NCBI GenBank assembly: GCA_012031035.1
Contig: JAAUUT010000002.1
Location: 44,061-108,060 of the forward strand
DNA: 64,000 nt
Reading direction: 5' to 3'
Source: Candidatus Altimarinota bacterium
GTDB taxonomy: Bacteria > Cyanobacteriota > Cyanobacteriia > Cyanobacteriales > Microcystaceae
The notes beneath the pieces are model-generated. The model did no database searches, was not told the origin of the DNA, and saw only the letters and a program-made list of their open reading frames with translations. A program made the position numbers and the translations under genes. Of this stretch, positions 62,530-64,000 are shown in pieces (positions within the stretch are counted from its first letter, which is position 1; each line of letters starts with the position of its first letter).

Positions 62530-62559
62530 TTCAATTTACTCACAATGAATAAAGATTAG

Positions 62560-62590
62560 CAACCTCGCTACAGCGAGGTTGTTTGTTATG
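62560..62590 (+). terminator. Rho-independent terminator after pyrH-frr
   Basis: Arms CAACCTCGCT (62560-62569) and AGCGAGGTTG (62572-62581), then TTTGTT. It lies 30 bases after the frr stop. Confidence 0.85.
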
Positions 62591-62766
62591 TGTCTTGATT
62601 TTTTCAGGAAATTCTTTTGTTTTTCTTGATGAGTATTTAACAACTGTCAACTTTTCAGCAAGGATAAGCGATCGCGATTCCCCAACCAACCATAGTAAAA
62701 CTGTTTTGCATAAATTTTTGTAACTCGACCAAAACATAGATAAAGAACTTTTATTTCAACTTTAAG

Positions 62767-63714
62767 GTGAAACTTGAAACTCTCAAAACCAGTCGATTGA
62801 ATCGCTCACTTCTATTTCATGCCAATGTTAGCCATTATTTCGATCCTCTGTTTACCAAAGAAGAATTTGATGGGATGATTCCTTCAAAACCTATCTCTCT
62901 CACCAATCAAAATTTACGTAACCTATCTTTCAAAGGAAGAAATTTGCAGGGGGTTAATTTTAGCGGTTCGGATCTTCGAGGTTGCGATCTGAGTTACGCT
63001 CACCTGCAAGAAGCTAATTTTGAGAAAATCAAAGCTGGACACGAACCTAGAAAATTATTGGAATTAACAGCGATCGCGCTTTTTGTTGGTTTTATTGCTT
63101 TTCGTGCCTACACTCAGATAAGTTTTAATTCGATCGAGTTTGATTTCGATCCTCGGTGTATTGGCTTAGCAATTGCTAGTTTAGGAGTTGCGATCGCTCA
63201 AAGGACAAGGATAAAACCAATCGCGAGCATCGATCGCCAAAAGTCTTTGATTGAGACGATCGCGATGACGGTATCTGGGTCGGCATCGGGTGCGTTAATG
63301 GGTTATTACTACATTGGCCACCTTCACCTGACTCAAAAGATTCCTCATCTGGCTAGTTTTGGCGCTGTAATAGGCGCGATCGCTGTAGCTAGTCTTTTTT
63401 TCTCGCAGAAAAAAGATGCGACAATCGTTGCGATCGCTGCGTCTGGAGCTTTAGCAGCTTGTCATTTAACTTTTCTACTTGCTGTCAAAACAAGCGTTGC
63501 TTTTGGAACGAAATCTTTAGTTTCGGGAAGTTTTTGGGGACTTTTATCGTTAATTTCTCTTGTAGTCGTTATCTTTTCTTTTGACTTCGCCATTTGCCAG
63601 ATTGGTTTGCTCTGTTGCACTTCTTTTCAAGGAGCCAATCTCACCAAAGCTAAATTTTCTGGTGCTTGTCTGGGCAATAGCAATTTTAGAAACGCGATCG
63701 GTTTTCGACGTTGA
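62767..63714 (+). CDS. Membrane protein flanked by pentapeptide repeats
   Basis: 315 residues from GTG 62767. Pentapeptide units (LSFKG, VNFSG, CDLSY, ANFEK) at residues ~55-90 and again (TSFQG, ANLTK, AKFSG, SNFRN) at ~285-312 flank a middle with six or so membrane helices. The split pentapeptide solenoid around a membrane core is seen in several cyanobacterial proteins of unknown role. Isolated gene; no operon partner. Confidence 0.85.
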   Translation: MKLETLKTSRLNRSLLFHANVSHYFDPLFTKEEFDGMIPSKPISLTNQNLRNLSFKGRNLQGVNFSGSDLRGCDLSYAHLQEANFEKIKAGHEPRKLLELTAIALFVGFIAFRAYTQISFNSIEFDFDPRCIGLAIASLGVAIAQRTRIKPIASIDRQKSLIETIAMTVSGSASGALMGYYYIGHLHLTQKIPHLASFGAVIGAIAVASLFFSQKKDATIVAIAASGALAACHLTFLLAVKTSVAFGTKSLVSGSFWGLLSLISLVVVIFSFDFAICQIGLLCCTSFQGANLTKAKFSGACLGNSNFRNAIGFRR

Positions 63715-63799
63715 AGATTAATTAGACTTCTTGCTCTTATTCGCTTAAGGGGAAATTTTTTAGGCAAAAGCGTCAGAAAGTACGGGGGAAAACCTTCAT

Positions 63800-64000
63800 T
63801 TATATTTTCTCAGTTTCCCCTTTTCCGTGAATGCGAACGATTATTTTTAAGTTTTTCCCATCAATGGTTCGGACAAAATTAAGCAGTGATGGTTCCGTAG
63901 TCATAAAGGCTATGGTAGTTAGGGGTGGGATTTTAATTAAAGTTGGCTCCAAACCTAACTGTTGAATAAATCGTTCGAGAAGATGATGATTGAGCGCACG
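63800..64000 (-). CDS. C-terminal fragment of a protein running off the right edge
   Basis: The minus strand is open from the edge to a TAA at 63800-63802, giving 66 residues that include LERFIQQLGLEPTLIKIPPL then FVRTIDGKNLKIIVRIHGKG. The text is coding-like and the rest of the gene lies outside the window. No family recognised. Confidence 0.5.
   Translation of the reverse strand, partial: RALNHHLLERFIQQLGLEPTLIKIPPLTTIAFMTTEPSLLNFVRTIDGKNLKIIVRIHGKGETEKI

Overview
The window is cyanobacterial chromosome. The evidence is psb27 (photosystem II assembly), raf1 (Rubisco assembly), ccmO (carboxysome shell), DUF2949, cobalamin genes, and the octamer GCGATCGC (HIP1) scattered through most genes. 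The genus cannot be fixed from the sequence alone.

Layout. 1-4.1 kb: start of glnB with an NtcA-like box, a hotdog thioesterase, a DevA/LolD-type ATPase, a secreted repeat protein, and a type II restriction-modification (RM) pair of the HindVP/HgiDI type. 4.1-9.5 kb: cobO, raf1 divergent from ccmO, the Anbu proteasome-like peptidase and a subtilase. 9.5-17.1 kb: a tnpB remnant, a GH57 enzyme, a divergent SDR/TetR pair, a broken lipoprotein esterase, cobL and a TPR protein. 17.5-22.3 kb: small accessory enzymes (VOC, DUF1772, XapX, DUF4440, azoreductase, AraC regulator, SnoaL-like). 22.4-24.4 kb: a second RM system (NgoPII type). 24.4-35.2 kb: purN, EVE, psb27, a Ser/Thr kinase, agmatinase, the transglutaminase / alpha-E / ATP-grasp trio, YdcZ and a TPR-DUF4145 protein. 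35.3-41.2 kb: rplT-rpmI and a 1643-residue caspase-like/STAND/WD40 protein. 41.2-51.5 kb: housekeeping and unknown genes, including ubiX, a LapA-domain protein and coaX. 51.67-60.46 kb: an 8.8 kb integrated element in the 3' end of tRNA-Arg(ACG). 60.5-64 kb: moaC, pyrH-frr, a pentapeptide membrane protein and a partial gene.

Genes that belong together. The two RM systems each keep nuclease and methylase adjacent and are free of HIP1, which suggests transfer. Anbu at 7.1 kb is the usual partner of the transglutaminase / alpha-E / ATP-grasp trio at 29.4-32.9 kb, so one predicted peptide-modification system is split over two loci here. The integrated element has a tyrosine integrase, att direct repeats, paired integrase arm-type motifs at both ends, a strong promoter, a primase-helicase, a cluster of inverted repeats that may be its origin, and a run of overlapping unknown genes, but no recognisable capsid genes. 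It looks like a satellite-type or integrative replicating element.

A caution on quality. Several genes are broken by single-base indels, most of them in short homopolymers: glnB, the secreted repeat protein, the first methylase, the esterase, rplT, the integrase (twice), and probably a small gene in the element. Because rplT and glnB are core genes, some of these are more likely base-calling errors than real mutations.
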